The notes: generated by a model not told the origin, from the sequence alone. A stretch of DNA of 64,000 nt from JAWKUK01 sp041398605 (GCA_041398605.1 JAWKUK010000008.1:253425-317424); one strand, 5' to 3'; shown: positions 17,558-27,216, counted from the first letter of the stretch. Program-made: numbers and translations.

Positions 17558-18808
17558 ATGACGCGCCACTCCACCGACTCGAACGACCCCCGTGGGCCGC
17601 GTCCCTTGACGCGCAGGACCGTACTCGTCGACGGCGCGCGTCTGTCCCTCCTGCTGCCGCTCTTGCCCGAGCTCGCGCTGGGGTCGGCGCAGCGCGAGGA
17701 CGCGGCGGGCGCGCCGGTGCTCGTCGTGGTCCAGCTCTCTGGCGGCAACGACGGCCTCAACACCGTCGTACCGTGGCGCCAAGACGAGTATCGGAAGCAG
17801 CGCCGGCTGATCGGGCTGCCCGCGCAGGACCTGCACCGCTTCGACGACGACTTCGGGCTGCACCCGAGCCTCCCCGGGCTGAGCGGGCTCGCCGCCGACG
17901 GGCTCATGGCCTTGGTGCACGGGGTCGGCACGCCGCGCCCGGACCGCAGCCACTTCCGCTCCTTGGAGATCTGGCACACCTCGGAGCCGGACAAGCCCGT
18001 CGGCTCGGTGGGCTGGCTCGGGAACCTGGCTGACCAGCTCGCGCGCAAGCACCCGGGCTCGCTGCCTGCATTGGCGGTCGGCGGGCGCGAGCTCGTGCTG
18101 TCGATGCGCGGCGCGGAGGTCCTGCCCGCGACGCTGCCCGACGACCGTGGCTTCACGTTGTCGCGTGTGTCGCAGCGCCTCGCCGAGCACCGCGACTTCA
18201 TCCTTGGGCACCCCAAGCACGACGGAGCGCCAAAGAGCGACCTCGAGTTCCTGCGTCAGGCCGCTCGGACGTCGTATTCAGCGGCGGAGCGCATGCAGAA
18301 GATCGTCGCGACCAAGTCGCCTGTCGTGTACCCAGATCGCCCGCTCGCGCGCGACCTGCGCCTCGTCGCGCGCTTGATCGCGGGCGGCTTCGGCACGCGC
18401 ATCTTCCACGCGTCGCTCGGCGGGTTCGACACGCACGCGAGCCAGGCGAGCGTGCACGCCGCCCTCTTGAGCGACCTCGACGGGGCGCTGACCGCGTTCC
18501 AGCGCGACCTCGTCGCGAGCGGCGTGGCGGACCAGGTGATCACCTTGGTCTTCAGCGAGTTCGGCCGGCGTGTGCGCGAGAACGGCTCACGCGGGACCGA
18601 CCACGGCCACGGCGGTCCGGTCTTCGTGCTGGGCCCGCAGGTCGCGCCGGGCGGGCACGGAGCGCATCCGGACCTCGCGCACCCGGTCGACGGCGACATA
18701 CCGAGCACCACGGACTTCCGCGGCGTATACCGGCGCTTGGAGCGTGACTGGATGGGGCTCGAGCCGTTCGCGCGCGCGGAGATCGACGCGCCGCCGTTCC
18801 TTCGCTAG
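17558..18808 (+). CDS. DUF1501 family protein (sulfatase-like fold), probable Tat export
   Basis: 416 residues. The N-terminus has RPLTRRTVLVDGARLSLLLPLLPEL, given here in pieces: RR pair, then a hydrophobic run. This fits a twin-arginine signal. DUF1501 hallmarks are LVVVQLSGGNDGLNTVVPW, HPSLPGLSGL, LGGFDTHASQ, FSEFGRRVRENGSRGTDHG and VFVLGPQV. The family is distantly related to the alkaline phosphatase/sulfatase superfamily and holds likely metal ligands in these motifs. The gene is directly downstream of DUF1800, as is usual. Function is unknown; the link to secreted carbohydrate-active neighbours suggests an extracytoplasmic role. Confidence 0.92.
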   Translation: MTRHSTDSNDPRGPRPLTRRTVLVDGARLSLLLPLLPELALGSAQREDAAGAPVLVVVQLSGGNDGLNTVVPWRQDEYRKQRRLIGLPAQDLHRFDDDFGLHPSLPGLSGLAADGLMALVHGVGTPRPDRSHFRSLEIWHTSEPDKPVGSVGWLGNLADQLARKHPGSLPALAVGGRELVLSMRGAEVLPATLPDDRGFTLSRVSQRLAEHRDFILGHPKHDGAPKSDLEFLRQAARTSYSAAERMQKIVATKSPVVYPDRPLARDLRLVARLIAGGFGTRIFHASLGGFDTHASQASVHAALLSDLDGALTAFQRDLVASGVADQVITLVFSEFGRRVRENGSRGTDHGHGGPVFVLGPQVAPGGHGAHPDLAHPVDGDIPSTTDFRGVYRRLERDWMGLEPFARAEIDAPPFLR

Positions 18809-18872
18809 GCTCGTCCGGGAGGGCGCATTTGCTACGCTCCCGGCTCCTTCCAAGGGACCTCCGAGGCGCGCA

Positions 18873-19826
18873 ATGACAGATCAACTGACCGGGCTCAAGC
18901 AACACTCACTCGTCGTCGCGGACACTGGCGACTTCGCCAGCATCCAGAAGTACCAGCCGCGCGACGCGACGACGAACCCGAGCTTGCTGCTGAAGGCGGC
19001 GACGATGCCTGAGTACGCGCCGCTCGTCGAGGAGACCCTCGGCCGCTCGCGCAAAGAGGACGGTGGGTCAGTCGACGCAGCCCTCGATCGCCTCGCGGTG
19101 GCCTTCGGGCTCGAGATCTTGAAGATCGTGCCGGGGCGCGTCTCGACGGAGGTGGACGCGCGGCTGTCGTTCGACCAGGCTGCCACGATCGCGAAGGCGA
19201 AGCACCTCATCTCGCTCTACGACGCGGCCGGCATCGACCGCGAGCGGATCCTGATCAAGATCGCGTCGACTTGGGAGGGCATCCAAGCCGCTGCGGCGCT
19301 GCGCAAGGACGGGATCAAGTGCAACTTGACGCTCTTGTTCTCGTTCGCCCAGGCGGTCGCGTGCGCGGAGGCCGGCGTGCAGCTGATCTCGCCCTTTGTC
19401 GGGCGCATCCTCGACTGGCACAAGAAGAGCACGGGCAAGAGCGAGTACGCGCCGGCCGAGGACCCGGGCGTGATCTCGGTCACCCGGATCTACGAGTACT
19501 ACAAGAAGTTCGACTATCCCACCGAGGTCATGGGCGCGAGCTTCCGGAACACGGGCGAGCTCTTGCAGCTCGCGGGCTGTGACCTGTTGACGATCAGCCC
19601 GTCGCTGCTCGATGAGCTGCAGAGCGCCACCGGCGAGGTGCCGCGCCAGCTCACGGTCGAGTGTGCGCGCGCCTCGGATGTGGAGCGCCTCGAGCTCGAC
19701 GAAGCCCGCTTCCGCTGGCTGCAGAACGAAGACGCGATGGCCACGGAGAAGCTCGCCGAGGGCATCCGTGGTTTCGCCGCAGACACGCGCAAGCTCGAGG
19801 CCACGATCGCCCCGCGCTTGGCCTGA
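18873..19826 (+). CDS. tal: Transaldolase (TalB-type)
   Basis: 317 residues from ATG 18873, the normal length for class TalB. It opens with LKQHSLVVADTGDFASI holding the catalytic Asp17. ATTNPSLLLKA is conserved, and RILIKIASTWEG holds the Schiff-base Lys129. NLTLLFSFAQAVACAEAG and DLLTISPSLL are also conserved. It transfers a dihydroxyacetone unit between sedoheptulose 7-phosphate and glyceraldehyde 3-phosphate in the cytosolic non-oxidative pentose phosphate pathway. It stands alone: 64 bp after DUF1501 and convergent with the sigma-fusion gene. Confidence 0.96.
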   Translation: MTDQLTGLKQHSLVVADTGDFASIQKYQPRDATTNPSLLLKAATMPEYAPLVEETLGRSRKEDGGSVDAALDRLAVAFGLEILKIVPGRVSTEVDARLSFDQAATIAKAKHLISLYDAAGIDRERILIKIASTWEGIQAAAALRKDGIKCNLTLLFSFAQAVACAEAGVQLISPFVGRILDWHKKSTGKSEYAPAEDPGVISVTRIYEYYKKFDYPTEVMGASFRNTGELLQLAGCDLLTISPSLLDELQSATGEVPRQLTVECARASDVERLELDEARFRWLQNEDAMATEKLAEGIRGFAADTRKLEATIAPRLA

Positions 19827-19872
19827 GCGACGCGGCGCGCCGCGCACGGGGTGCTCCTCGCCGCGGCCGCCC

Positions 19873-22269
19873 TCAGCGCGCTCTTTGTGCAGAGACCACC
19901 CGTACGTCTCGTGGCGCGCCTGCGTCCAACTCCTCGCGTGTCCCGACCCAGAGCGAGAGCTCACCGAGGGGCGCCGCGGGCAGCACAAAGCGCCCCCCGG
20001 CCCCGGTCTCGGACACGAAGACCGAGCCGCCCTCCAAGCCTGGCAGCGGGACGGCGCGGCCCGCGCCGTCCCGCAGGGCGACGCACGGCTCGTATCCGGG
20101 CGAGTCGCCGACGCGACCGCGCAAGACGCCGGTCGGGCCGAGCACGAACCGCACGTGGAGCTCGCCGGGCATCAAGTCCACCGGGCCCGTACCGACGCGT
20201 GTCAGCGGGCGCCCTTCGACGTCGAGGCCCGTAGCGCCGAGGTAACAAGGGCCCGCGCCGAGCGGCGCGCTCCCCGCTCCTCGCAACACCGCGCGCTGCC
20301 GCCGCTCGAATCCACGGGCCGGGTTCCAGCCCTGTGGGTCGTCCACGGAGTCCGAGCCGAGCAACGGCCGCGGCGCGTGATCTTCGCCCGCGGCGTCGTG
20401 AACGAGCCAGAGCTCGGCGGCGTCCGCGTCGATGACCTCGAACGTTGCGTGGAGCTGCACCTCTGCGCCGACGGGCCCTTGCGCCGCGCGCGTTTCGGGC
20501 CACGGCGCCGCGTCGTCCCAGGGGCCGATCTCGAGCGCTGTCGTGCCGTCCTGCGCGGCGACGATCGCTGACGTCCCAGCGCTCGAGTCCAACGTGCCCA
20601 GGACCACGCGCGAGCCGCGCCTGCGCGCCCCGGGCACAGCCTTGCCGTCGTTGCCCTGCGGCACGACGAACATCAGCTCGAGGTGCGCCGGGACGTCCGT
20701 GAAGCGCGCGACGCCGTCCGTCCCAGTCTCGGTGAACTGAACGAGCTCGTGCCAGTTGAACAAGGGCGCCTGCCCCACCCCCAGCTCGCTCAACGCGATC
20801 ATCAGTCCGATGGCCTCACCCGCGCGCGGCGCGCCGCGCTCGTCCACGGCGCGGACCGTGAGCTGGGTCGGGCGCGCGAGCACCACCTCGACCGGCTCGA
20901 AGCCGCCGCGGGCCAGCGGCGTCGCCACCGCCGGCACCCCTAGGACCCAGCCCGGGTCAGACACGTCGAGGACAAGCGGTCGCTCGGCCCGCAGGCGCTC
21001 GAAGCGGAATTGGCCGTGTTCGTCGCTGACCGCCGCCGCGGCAGCGACGCCGCGCGCCGTCAGCGGGACCCCCTCGATAGGCTGACCAAACGCGTCGAGC
21101 ACGGTCCCCGTCAGGTCGCCCCACGGGTGGCGGGTCAGCACGACGGGCCCTTCAAATGGCCCTTCAGTGGGCCCTTCAGTGGGCCGATCGACAGGCGGGC
21201 GGTCGCCGCCGCTGCGGGTCGACCAGCGCGCGGGGCGCCGTCGCTCGTCGCCAGCGACGACGAGCGAGAGCCACACGAGGTCCTCGGGCGGCGCCGGCAA
21301 TTCGAGGGAGAAGCGCCCGTAGACGTCCGTCTGCGCCGTGCGCGTCGCGCGTCCACCGCCGCCGACGTAGCCGAGCCCCTGCGTGGTCTCGAGCGTCGGC
21401 TGGCCTAACGTCGCCTGCACTTCGACTCCGCGGGCCGGAACGCCTGCGCCAGGGGCCGCGCCGAGCTCGAGGTCCTCGACGTATCCCACCAGGACGTGGA
21501 CCTGCGCCGACGCAGGCCCTGCTGCGCTCTGCGTCGCGGGCTGACGGGTCTCTGCTGCGCCCGCCGCCGCCAGCCCCGGGGCACCGAGCTTCGCGGCCTC
21601 GATCGAGACGGGGACGAGCGCCGCGCCGCCCTGCGCCGGCGCGCGCCGCAGCACGGCGACGCCAAGCGCGGTCGCCGCCACCAACGTGACCGTCGCCGCG
21701 ACCGCGGGGACGCTGCGTCGCGGCCGCAAGGCACCGATCGCGCAGAGGCCGCGCAACCACCGCTCTCGGCCGCCGTCGGCTTCGAGGCGTCGACGCAGCT
21801 CGACCAGCGCCCGCTCGAGCCGCGCCTTCACGGTCGCGACCGGGACGCCGAGCCTCGCGGCGATCGCGCGCGGCGGCAGGTCCTCCAGGTAACGCAGCAC
21901 GAGGGCCTCACGCAGGAGCGGCGGCAGCGCTTCGACGTGTGCGACGAGCCGATGTGTCTCCTCCAGCCGCTCGAGCGTCGCGGCGCCGCCCTCGTGGGCC
22001 TCGGGCCGTGCAGCCCTTCGTTCCCGGCGCAGCCGACGCGTGTGCCCGCGGCGTTCGTTGGCGAGGCGTCGAGTGAGGACCGTCGCCAGGAATCCGCGCA
22101 GCGCGCCAGGTCGCGCGGCGGGCCTCGCCGACGACGCCGCGAGCGACTCAGCGAGCGTGTCCTGGACGGCGTCGTCCGCCCCAGCCAAATCCCGCGCCAG
22201 CCGGCGCGCGAGCGCGCGGAGGAAGTCGACCTGGCCAATGAGGGCTTCGGGTGCGTAGGTGGAGTCCAT
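19873..22269 (-). CDS. Sigma-70 family (ECF-like) factor fused to a membrane helix and large extracytoplasmic beta-domain region
   Basis: 798 residues. Residues ~10-75 are a sigma region 2 (DAVQDTLAESLAASS; FLATVLTRRLANE). Residues ~105-160 are region 4 with the helix-turn-helix LPPRAIAARLGVPVATVKARLERAL. A single membrane helix spans about 187-208 (AVAATVTLVAATALGVAVL) after LRPRR, placing the rest outside. The outer ~590 residues hold carboxypeptidase regulatory-like beta-sandwich repeats (GTVLDAFGQPIEGVPLTARG; TDVYGRFSLELPAP) and a short PTEGPTEGPFEGP repeat. No anti-sigma gene is adjacent. A sigma factor tethered this way would need proteolytic release or act at membrane-proximal DNA. Related in design to the gene at 57592. 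Confidence 0.85.
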   Translation of the reverse strand: MDSTYAPEALIGQVDFLRALARRLARDLAGADDAVQDTLAESLAASSARPAARPGALRGFLATVLTRRLANERRGHTRRLRRERRAARPEAHEGGAATLERLEETHRLVAHVEALPPLLREALVLRYLEDLPPRAIAARLGVPVATVKARLERALVELRRRLEADGGRERWLRGLCAIGALRPRRSVPAVAATVTLVAATALGVAVLRRAPAQGGAALVPVSIEAAKLGAPGLAAAGAAETRQPATQSAAGPASAQVHVLVGYVEDLELGAAPGAGVPARGVEVQATLGQPTLETTQGLGYVGGGGRATRTAQTDVYGRFSLELPAPPEDLVWLSLVVAGDERRRPARWSTRSGGDRPPVDRPTEGPTEGPFEGPVVLTRHPWGDLTGTVLDAFGQPIEGVPLTARGVAAAAAVSDEHGQFRFERLRAERPLVLDVSDPGWVLGVPAVATPLARGGFEPVEVVLARPTQLTVRAVDERGAPRAGEAIGLMIALSELGVGQAPLFNWHELVQFTETGTDGVARFTDVPAHLELMFVVPQGNDGKAVPGARRRGSRVVLGTLDSSAGTSAIVAAQDGTTALEIGPWDDAAPWPETRAAQGPVGAEVQLHATFEVIDADAAELWLVHDAAGEDHAPRPLLGSDSVDDPQGWNPARGFERRQRAVLRGAGSAPLGAGPCYLGATGLDVEGRPLTRVGTGPVDLMPGELHVRFVLGPTGVLRGRVGDSPGYEPCVALRDGAGRAVPLPGLEGGSVFVSETGAGGRFVLPAAPLGELSLWVGTREELDAGAPRDVRVVSAQRAR

Positions 22270-22416
22270 GCCCTTGATTCACCGCGGCCGCGCGATCGAC
22301 GGTATGCAACCGGCGGAACCGGTGGTGTTGGGCCCCAGCATCGCATACGCGCTGGACAGCGGCGCTGGGCGCGCCCTCGAGACAAGAACGTGACGGGTGG
22401 GGTCCGCGCTCGGCGG

Positions 22417-24231
22417 TCACCGCGGGCGCAGCGCGAGGACGCCGAACCTCGCGTCCGTGAACGGCATTGCGCCGAAGAGCGCCACAGGCGAGTAGCGCTC
22501 ATCGATCCAGGCGCCCAGCTCGCGGCCGTAGTCGCGGCCAAAGAACCGCACGCCATAGTCCGATGTGAACCTCTGCACCAGCAGCACGACATCGGGTGGG
22601 CGCTCCTCGAGCGCCCGCACGAGCGAGCCCTCGCCAAACATCTGGATCTCCGTGGGCATGAAGCCCAGGTAGCGTGTCGGCGAGCGCCTGCGCGCCCAGT
22701 AGTTCAGCGAGAGCCCCTCCGGTAGGACCAGCACCGTGGCATCGGGCGCGGTGTTCTCGTCGATCCATGCGAGCGCCGCCGCGACCTCATCACCGCGGCC
22801 GTCCGCCAAGATGCGATCGGCGCCTTGTCCGACCTCGTTCACCTTGTAGCTCATCCACAGCGAGAGCGAGCGCACATGGACACAAGCGAGCGCGACGAGC
22901 AAGCCCGCGATCCACCATTGACCAGGCGCCCTCCGCGCAGGCGTCGCATGCGTATCGAGGGCCGCGGCGCAGCGCAGCAGCGCCGCAGCAGAGATGGCAA
23001 ACGCAGGCAGCGCGTGCACGAAGCCATAGAAGATCCAGGTCTGCTTCAAGCCCAGCTTCATCAACAGGACGAGCGCGAACGTCGACCATGAAACGCGCTC
23101 GACGAGCGGCTGGAGCGGAGCGCCGTGCGCGCGCAACGCGCTGCGCACCTGTGCGAGGAGGATCACAGCGAGGACGAGCGCGGTCGGACGTCCGACGTTG
23201 AGCACGTCCTGGGTGTCCAAGGCAAAGAGCCCGGCGGCGACAGCCAGGCCGAACAGCGCGGCGCTGAAGACAGTGCGCGAGGGCAGGCGCGCGCCCACGA
23301 AGCGCATCGCCAACGGCACCGGCGCGAGCGCGCACAGCCACGCCACGGTCCAGGCCAAGGTCGTGCGCAGCTCGACGGCGGGCCGATCGAGCCCTGCCAG
23401 GCGCTTGTAGAAGTACGCCTCCGTGACCCCTCCGTTGAAGATGTGCGGCCACGCGCCGAGGAGCCCATGCAGCGCCTCGGGCAGCGGGAGCTGCAGCGCC
23501 AAGAGCGCCAGGGCGAGGCCGAAGCCAGCGCTGAAGCCAGCGAGCACGCCCGCAGCGAGGCGCAGCCGTTCCGCGCCGCGCTGCAACGCGACGAAGGCGA
23601 TCGCGCCCGACGCCGCCGCGGCAAAGGGCTCGGCCTTGGTCGCGAACGTCGCAGCGAGCGCGAGCCCCGCGAGCACGGCGAGCCCCGCGCGCCCCGTTCG
23701 ACCGCGGCGCTCGTTGCGCGCGCCATGCAGCGCCAAGAGCGCGAGCGCGCCGAGCAACGTGCCGTGTACGGCCTCGTGCGAATAGGGCGTCACATGGTTG
23801 TAGTTCCCGATCCCGGCGTGCTGTCCGAAGGCGAAGATCGTCACGGCGACCGACGTCACGACTGACGCGATGCCACGCGACGTGTGCCGCGCGATGAGCG
23901 TGTATGCGAGCCCGAACGTGAGGATGGCCAGCGCGGTGTTCCACACGATCAGCGCCGTCAACGAGGCGCCGCAGACGCGGAACACGAGCCCGTTGAGCTG
24001 CGCCGACAGCGGCCCGCTGAACCAGGCGATGTCGCGGTACAGCACGTCGCCGCTGGCGATCCGCCAAGCGACGTAGAGCTCGCGCCCGAAGTCGACGGTC
24101 ACGTCCGTCCAGCCCCGATACGTATGGACGAACAGCGCGCTGAATACGACCGCGACGACGCCGGCCGGCGCCGCGGCGACCACTCGAGCGCGCAGCGAGC
24201 TCGGAGCTCTCGACGTTTGGTTCTTCCGCAA
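22417..24231 (-). CDS. Polytopic membrane protein, GT-C (GT39-like) glycosyltransferase candidate
   Basis: 604 residues from TTG 24231, which has GAGG about 8 nt upstream. About 10-12 hydrophobic segments run from residue 20 to ~430, then a soluble C-terminal domain of ~150 residues. The first loop after helix 1 has VDFGRELYVAWRIASGDVLYRDIAWFSG in pieces; the D-x-G-x-E pattern and YRD are typical of GT-C enzymes that use polyprenyl-phosphate sugars. It could modify lipids or surface glycans. It lies 147 bp upstream of the sigma-fusion gene on the same strand; co-transcription is possible. Confidence 0.78.
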   Translation of the reverse strand: MRKNQTSRAPSSLRARVVAAAPAGVVAVVFSALFVHTYRGWTDVTVDFGRELYVAWRIASGDVLYRDIAWFSGPLSAQLNGLVFRVCGASLTALIVWNTALAILTFGLAYTLIARHTSRGIASVVTSVAVTIFAFGQHAGIGNYNHVTPYSHEAVHGTLLGALALLALHGARNERRGRTGRAGLAVLAGLALAATFATKAEPFAAAASGAIAFVALQRGAERLRLAAGVLAGFSAGFGLALALLALQLPLPEALHGLLGAWPHIFNGGVTEAYFYKRLAGLDRPAVELRTTLAWTVAWLCALAPVPLAMRFVGARLPSRTVFSAALFGLAVAAGLFALDTQDVLNVGRPTALVLAVILLAQVRSALRAHGAPLQPLVERVSWSTFALVLLMKLGLKQTWIFYGFVHALPAFAISAAALLRCAAALDTHATPARRAPGQWWIAGLLVALACVHVRSLSLWMSYKVNEVGQGADRILADGRGDEVAAALAWIDENTAPDATVLVLPEGLSLNYWARRRSPTRYLGFMPTEIQMFGEGSLVRALEERPPDVVLLVQRFTSDYGVRFFGRDYGRELGAWIDERYSPVALFGAMPFTDARFGVLALRPR

Positions 24232-24298
24232 GGTCCCTCGGCGCGATCGATCAGCTCTGGACGCCGGCTCTAGGCGAGCGGAGCGCCGCGGCGACCGC

Positions 24299-24351
24299 GC
24301 CGGTGAAGAGCGACCTCACCGGCAGGGTGTTGCGCCGCGGTACCACACCCT
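24299..24351 (-). terminator. Two adjacent stem-loops downstream of the FG-GAP gene
   Basis: A perfect 8-bp stem (24299-24306 with 24316-24323) and a perfect 7-bp stem (24324-24330 with 24345-24351) lie about 80-130 nt beyond the FG-GAP gene stop, in the gap before the GT-C gene. No U-tract; could also be part of the GT-C leader. Confidence 0.35.
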
Positions 24352-24428
24352 GGCCATGCTCAACGCTCTTGCCAGCGCGTCGCGCGGCGTTCACCCTCGA
24401 CAATGGGCGCCGTGCTCCGGGTGGCTCG

Positions 24429-26951
24429 TCAGTTCCAGGTGACGGACACGCCCTGGGTGAAGTTGCTCGTTGGGCCGGCGACCGCGTCGCGGAACCAAGC
24501 TTGGAAGCGCCACGTCTCGCCCGCCGCCGCCGGCACCAGCGCGTTCGGGGTCGGGAGCTGGCCCGTGTCGACGGTCAGAGCGAGGACCCCCGCCGTGCCG
24601 GCACCGACGATCTGGCCCGGGCCGACGAAGCGCCCGATGGGGCCCGTGAGGCAGAGCCGACCGATGCTCCCCGCTGGCGTGGTCGTGCCTTCGGCTCGCG
24701 CTGCGAGGAAGATCCCGAACGTGTTGCGCGGGACGTGCCGCGCGACGAGGAGGACCTGTCCGCCCGACGCGCTGCTAGAACCTTGGATCGTGAGCTCTGC
24801 AGGCGCGCCGCTCGCGCCGACGACCGCCGGACCACAGAACGACTGACCGATCGGACCCAGGCTCGGGTTGTCGATGACGTAAACACGACCGCTCGCCTCG
24901 AACCCCGCGACCAAGTCCTCGTCCCCGTCGCCATCGACGTCGGCGACGTCGAAGTCCGCGACGGACTGAAACGACGGCTGCACGGCGCCCCGGGCGGCAA
25001 ACACGCCACCGCCGAGGTTCTCGACCCAGCGTGATGAAGCGAAGTAGCCGCTCACGACGAGGTCTACGTCACCGTCCGCGTCGAGGTCCAGGGCCGCGAC
25101 GTTCCCACCGGCGACGGGGTCGAGCGCTGAAGCCGCAGCGAAGGTGGCGCCCCCCGTATTGCGCGCCCAGCGGATTCCAGCGCCATCCGAGGTCACGACG
25201 TCCAGGCGCCCGTCACCGTCGAGGTCCGCCATCGTGTAGTCGCTCGGCAGGTCGAGGTAGGGTGTCGCCGTGGCGCCCGACGCGAAGGAGCCGCCGCCAA
25301 GCCCGCGGTACACGAAGACGTACGGCGAGTTCCATTTCAGCGCAGTGACGTCGAGGACCCCGTCGCCGTCGACGTCATGGGCTCGCATCTTGACCAGGAG
25401 CCTGCTGCTGACGTCGAGCGTTACAGGCGCTCCGAACGAGCCGGCGCCGTCACCCGGCAGCCACACGATGGGGCCGTTGTTCGGCTGGCCGAAGGCGACA
25501 TCGACGTCGCCATCGCCGTCGAAGTCCGCTACGGTCAGGCCGACGGGCGCCGCGGCTGCGGTCACGATCGCACGCGCGGTTTCGTACGGGCCCGCAGGGG
25601 TCCTGCGATACCACTGAACGTGTCGGTCGAGGTACGAGCTCGCGACGACGTCTCGCAGCCCGTCACCGTCGACGTCGCCGACCTGCACCGCGAGCGCGCC
25701 ATCACCTTGGGCGCCGATCGGCGCCTGGGGCGCGAACTCGCCGCCGCCGAGGTTCTCGTACAGCGCGATTAAGTCGTCATCGAAGGAAGCAGAGAAGACA
25801 TCGAGGTCTCCGTCGCCGTCTGCGTCGGCCGCGAGCACGTCACGCACCCCGTCGGCGGTGCGCGCGAGGGGGTGCGCTGCGCCGAACGAGCCTCCTACGT
25901 TCTCGATCCAATGCAGCCCCGTCGAGTCAGGCGTGGTCAACGCGTCGGGGTCGCCATCCCCGTCGACGTCGAGCGCGACGATCGACTCGCTGTACAGCTC
26001 GGCGTCGACGACGACGCCTGGCGCGAACCCGAGCGGGCCGAGGTTCTCGAACCAATGCGTGCTACCGTTGATGAGCGCGCCGAGGACGTCCAAGTCACCG
26101 TCCCCATCGACGTCGGCGACGTCGACCGAGAACGGCCGGTCCGCGGGCCCAGCGCACTCCACGAGGGCGCCGAAGGTCCCTGCGCCGAGGTTCTCGTAGA
26201 CGCCAAACTGCTGGCTGAACTCGAGCGCAACGACCAGGTCCAGGTCGCCGTCGCCATCGATGTCCGCAGGGAGCACGTCCCGCGCGTCGGAGACGCCAGC
26301 GGCGACGAGCCGCTCCGGCCCGAAGACCCCGCCGCCTAGGTTCGGGAGCCACGCGACTCGGTCCGCCTGGAACGTCCCGAAGACGACGTCCAAGTCCCCG
26401 TCTCCATCGAGGTCGGCGAGCTCCGCGACGAGCGGCGCGATCCCGGCGCCGAGCGGCTGCGGCGCGCCGAACGCGCCGCCTCCGTTGACGATCAGGCGCA
26501 GCCCCCCGTTGAGGCTGGTCGCGACGAGGTCGAGGTCTCCGTCGCCATCGACGTCCCCGGCGGCCACCGTCGCGCTCGGCGCCGCCAGGCTCGCGATGTT
26601 CTGCGCCGGACCGAACGCGCCGCCACCGAGGCCGTCGTAGAGAAGGACCGCGCTGGGCGAGTTCGCCACGGCGACGAGGTCGAGGTCCCCGTCTTGGTCG
26701 AGGTCCTCTGCGATCAAGTCTGTGATGTAGCTCCCCACGACAGCCGCCGTTTCGCGGCGCGCGAAGTCACCGGTGCCGCCGATCGAGCGGAACAGATAGA
26801 CGTTGCCGTCGCCCGCAGCGGCCAAGACGTCGAGGTCCCCGTCATTGTCGACATCCACCGGCACGAGCGCGCGGCAGCGCCCCGTCGCGTCCGTCAATTC
26901 CGTAAAGGAGCCGAGCTGGGGCGCGAGGGCGAGCAGAGTCAGGTAGAGCAT
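24429..26951 (-). CDS. Secreted FG-GAP/VCBS-repeat beta-propeller protein with shared C-terminal domain
   Basis: 840 residues from ATG 26951; the frame is open further upstream but the signal peptide (LYLTLLALAPQ) starts here. The body is a long run of repeats containing DVDGDGDLDV-type calcium loops with YENLGGGxFG and WLPNLGGGVFG between them, the FG-GAP/VCBS pattern that folds as integrin-like propellers. The last ~150 residues form a different domain: an FCGPAV start, GRLCL, GETWRFQAWFRD and a final SNFTQGVSV strand. The same domain ends the proteins at 54579 and 56450. Probably a large surface or secreted binding protein; no catalytic motif seen. Confidence 0.9.
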   Translation of the reverse strand: MLYLTLLALAPQLGSFTELTDATGRCRALVPVDVDNDGDLDVLAAAGDGNVYLFRSIGGTGDFARRETAAVVGSYITDLIAEDLDQDGDLDLVAVANSPSAVLLYDGLGGGAFGPAQNIASLAAPSATVAAGDVDGDGDLDLVATSLNGGLRLIVNGGGAFGAPQPLGAGIAPLVAELADLDGDGDLDVVFGTFQADRVAWLPNLGGGVFGPERLVAAGVSDARDVLPADIDGDGDLDLVVALEFSQQFGVYENLGAGTFGALVECAGPADRPFSVDVADVDGDGDLDVLGALINGSTHWFENLGPLGFAPGVVVDAELYSESIVALDVDGDGDPDALTTPDSTGLHWIENVGGSFGAAHPLARTADGVRDVLAADADGDGDLDVFSASFDDDLIALYENLGGGEFAPQAPIGAQGDGALAVQVGDVDGDGLRDVVASSYLDRHVQWYRRTPAGPYETARAIVTAAAAPVGLTVADFDGDGDVDVAFGQPNNGPIVWLPGDGAGSFGAPVTLDVSSRLLVKMRAHDVDGDGVLDVTALKWNSPYVFVYRGLGGGSFASGATATPYLDLPSDYTMADLDGDGRLDVVTSDGAGIRWARNTGGATFAAASALDPVAGGNVAALDLDADGDVDLVVSGYFASSRWVENLGGGVFAARGAVQPSFQSVADFDVADVDGDGDEDLVAGFEASGRVYVIDNPSLGPIGQSFCGPAVVGASGAPAELTIQGSSSASGGQVLLVARHVPRNTFGIFLAARAEGTTTPAGSIGRLCLTGPIGRFVGPGQIVGAGTAGVLALTVDTGQLPTPNALVPAAAGETWRFQAWFRDAVAGPTSNFTQGVSVTWN

Positions 26952-27154
26952 GCGATGGAGCCGACTCGGTGAGGGAGCAGGCGTGCGAGGGCAGCGGTGA
27001 GCGTCGAATTCGTTCGGAGGGGCGACCGATCGTGGACCGGCGGGGCCTCTGCGGCCGCGGCGAGCCCTCCTGAAAGGGGCCTCCTCCTCCACCGTAACCG
27101 ATCGATTCGAACCCTGTCCTGAGCGGGCCCATACTGGCAGAAGGGCACGGGCCA

Positions 27155-27202
27155 GCGCCCCGGCGCCCCGGCGCCCCGGCGCCCCGGCGCCCCGGCGCTC
27201 CG
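27155..27202. repeat. 8-nt tandem repeat (GCGCCCCG), 6 copies
   Basis: Five perfect copies (27155-27194) and one with a single change (27195-27202). It lies about 200 bp upstream of the FG-GAP gene start and just before the stop of the next minus-strand gene (27217). Unit length is not a multiple of three. Confidence 0.9.
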
Positions 27203-27216
27203 CAGCAACGGAGCGA

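Noticed and set aside
27155..27202. CRISPR-like array
   Set aside because: Units are contiguous 8-mers without spacers, and no cas gene is present.
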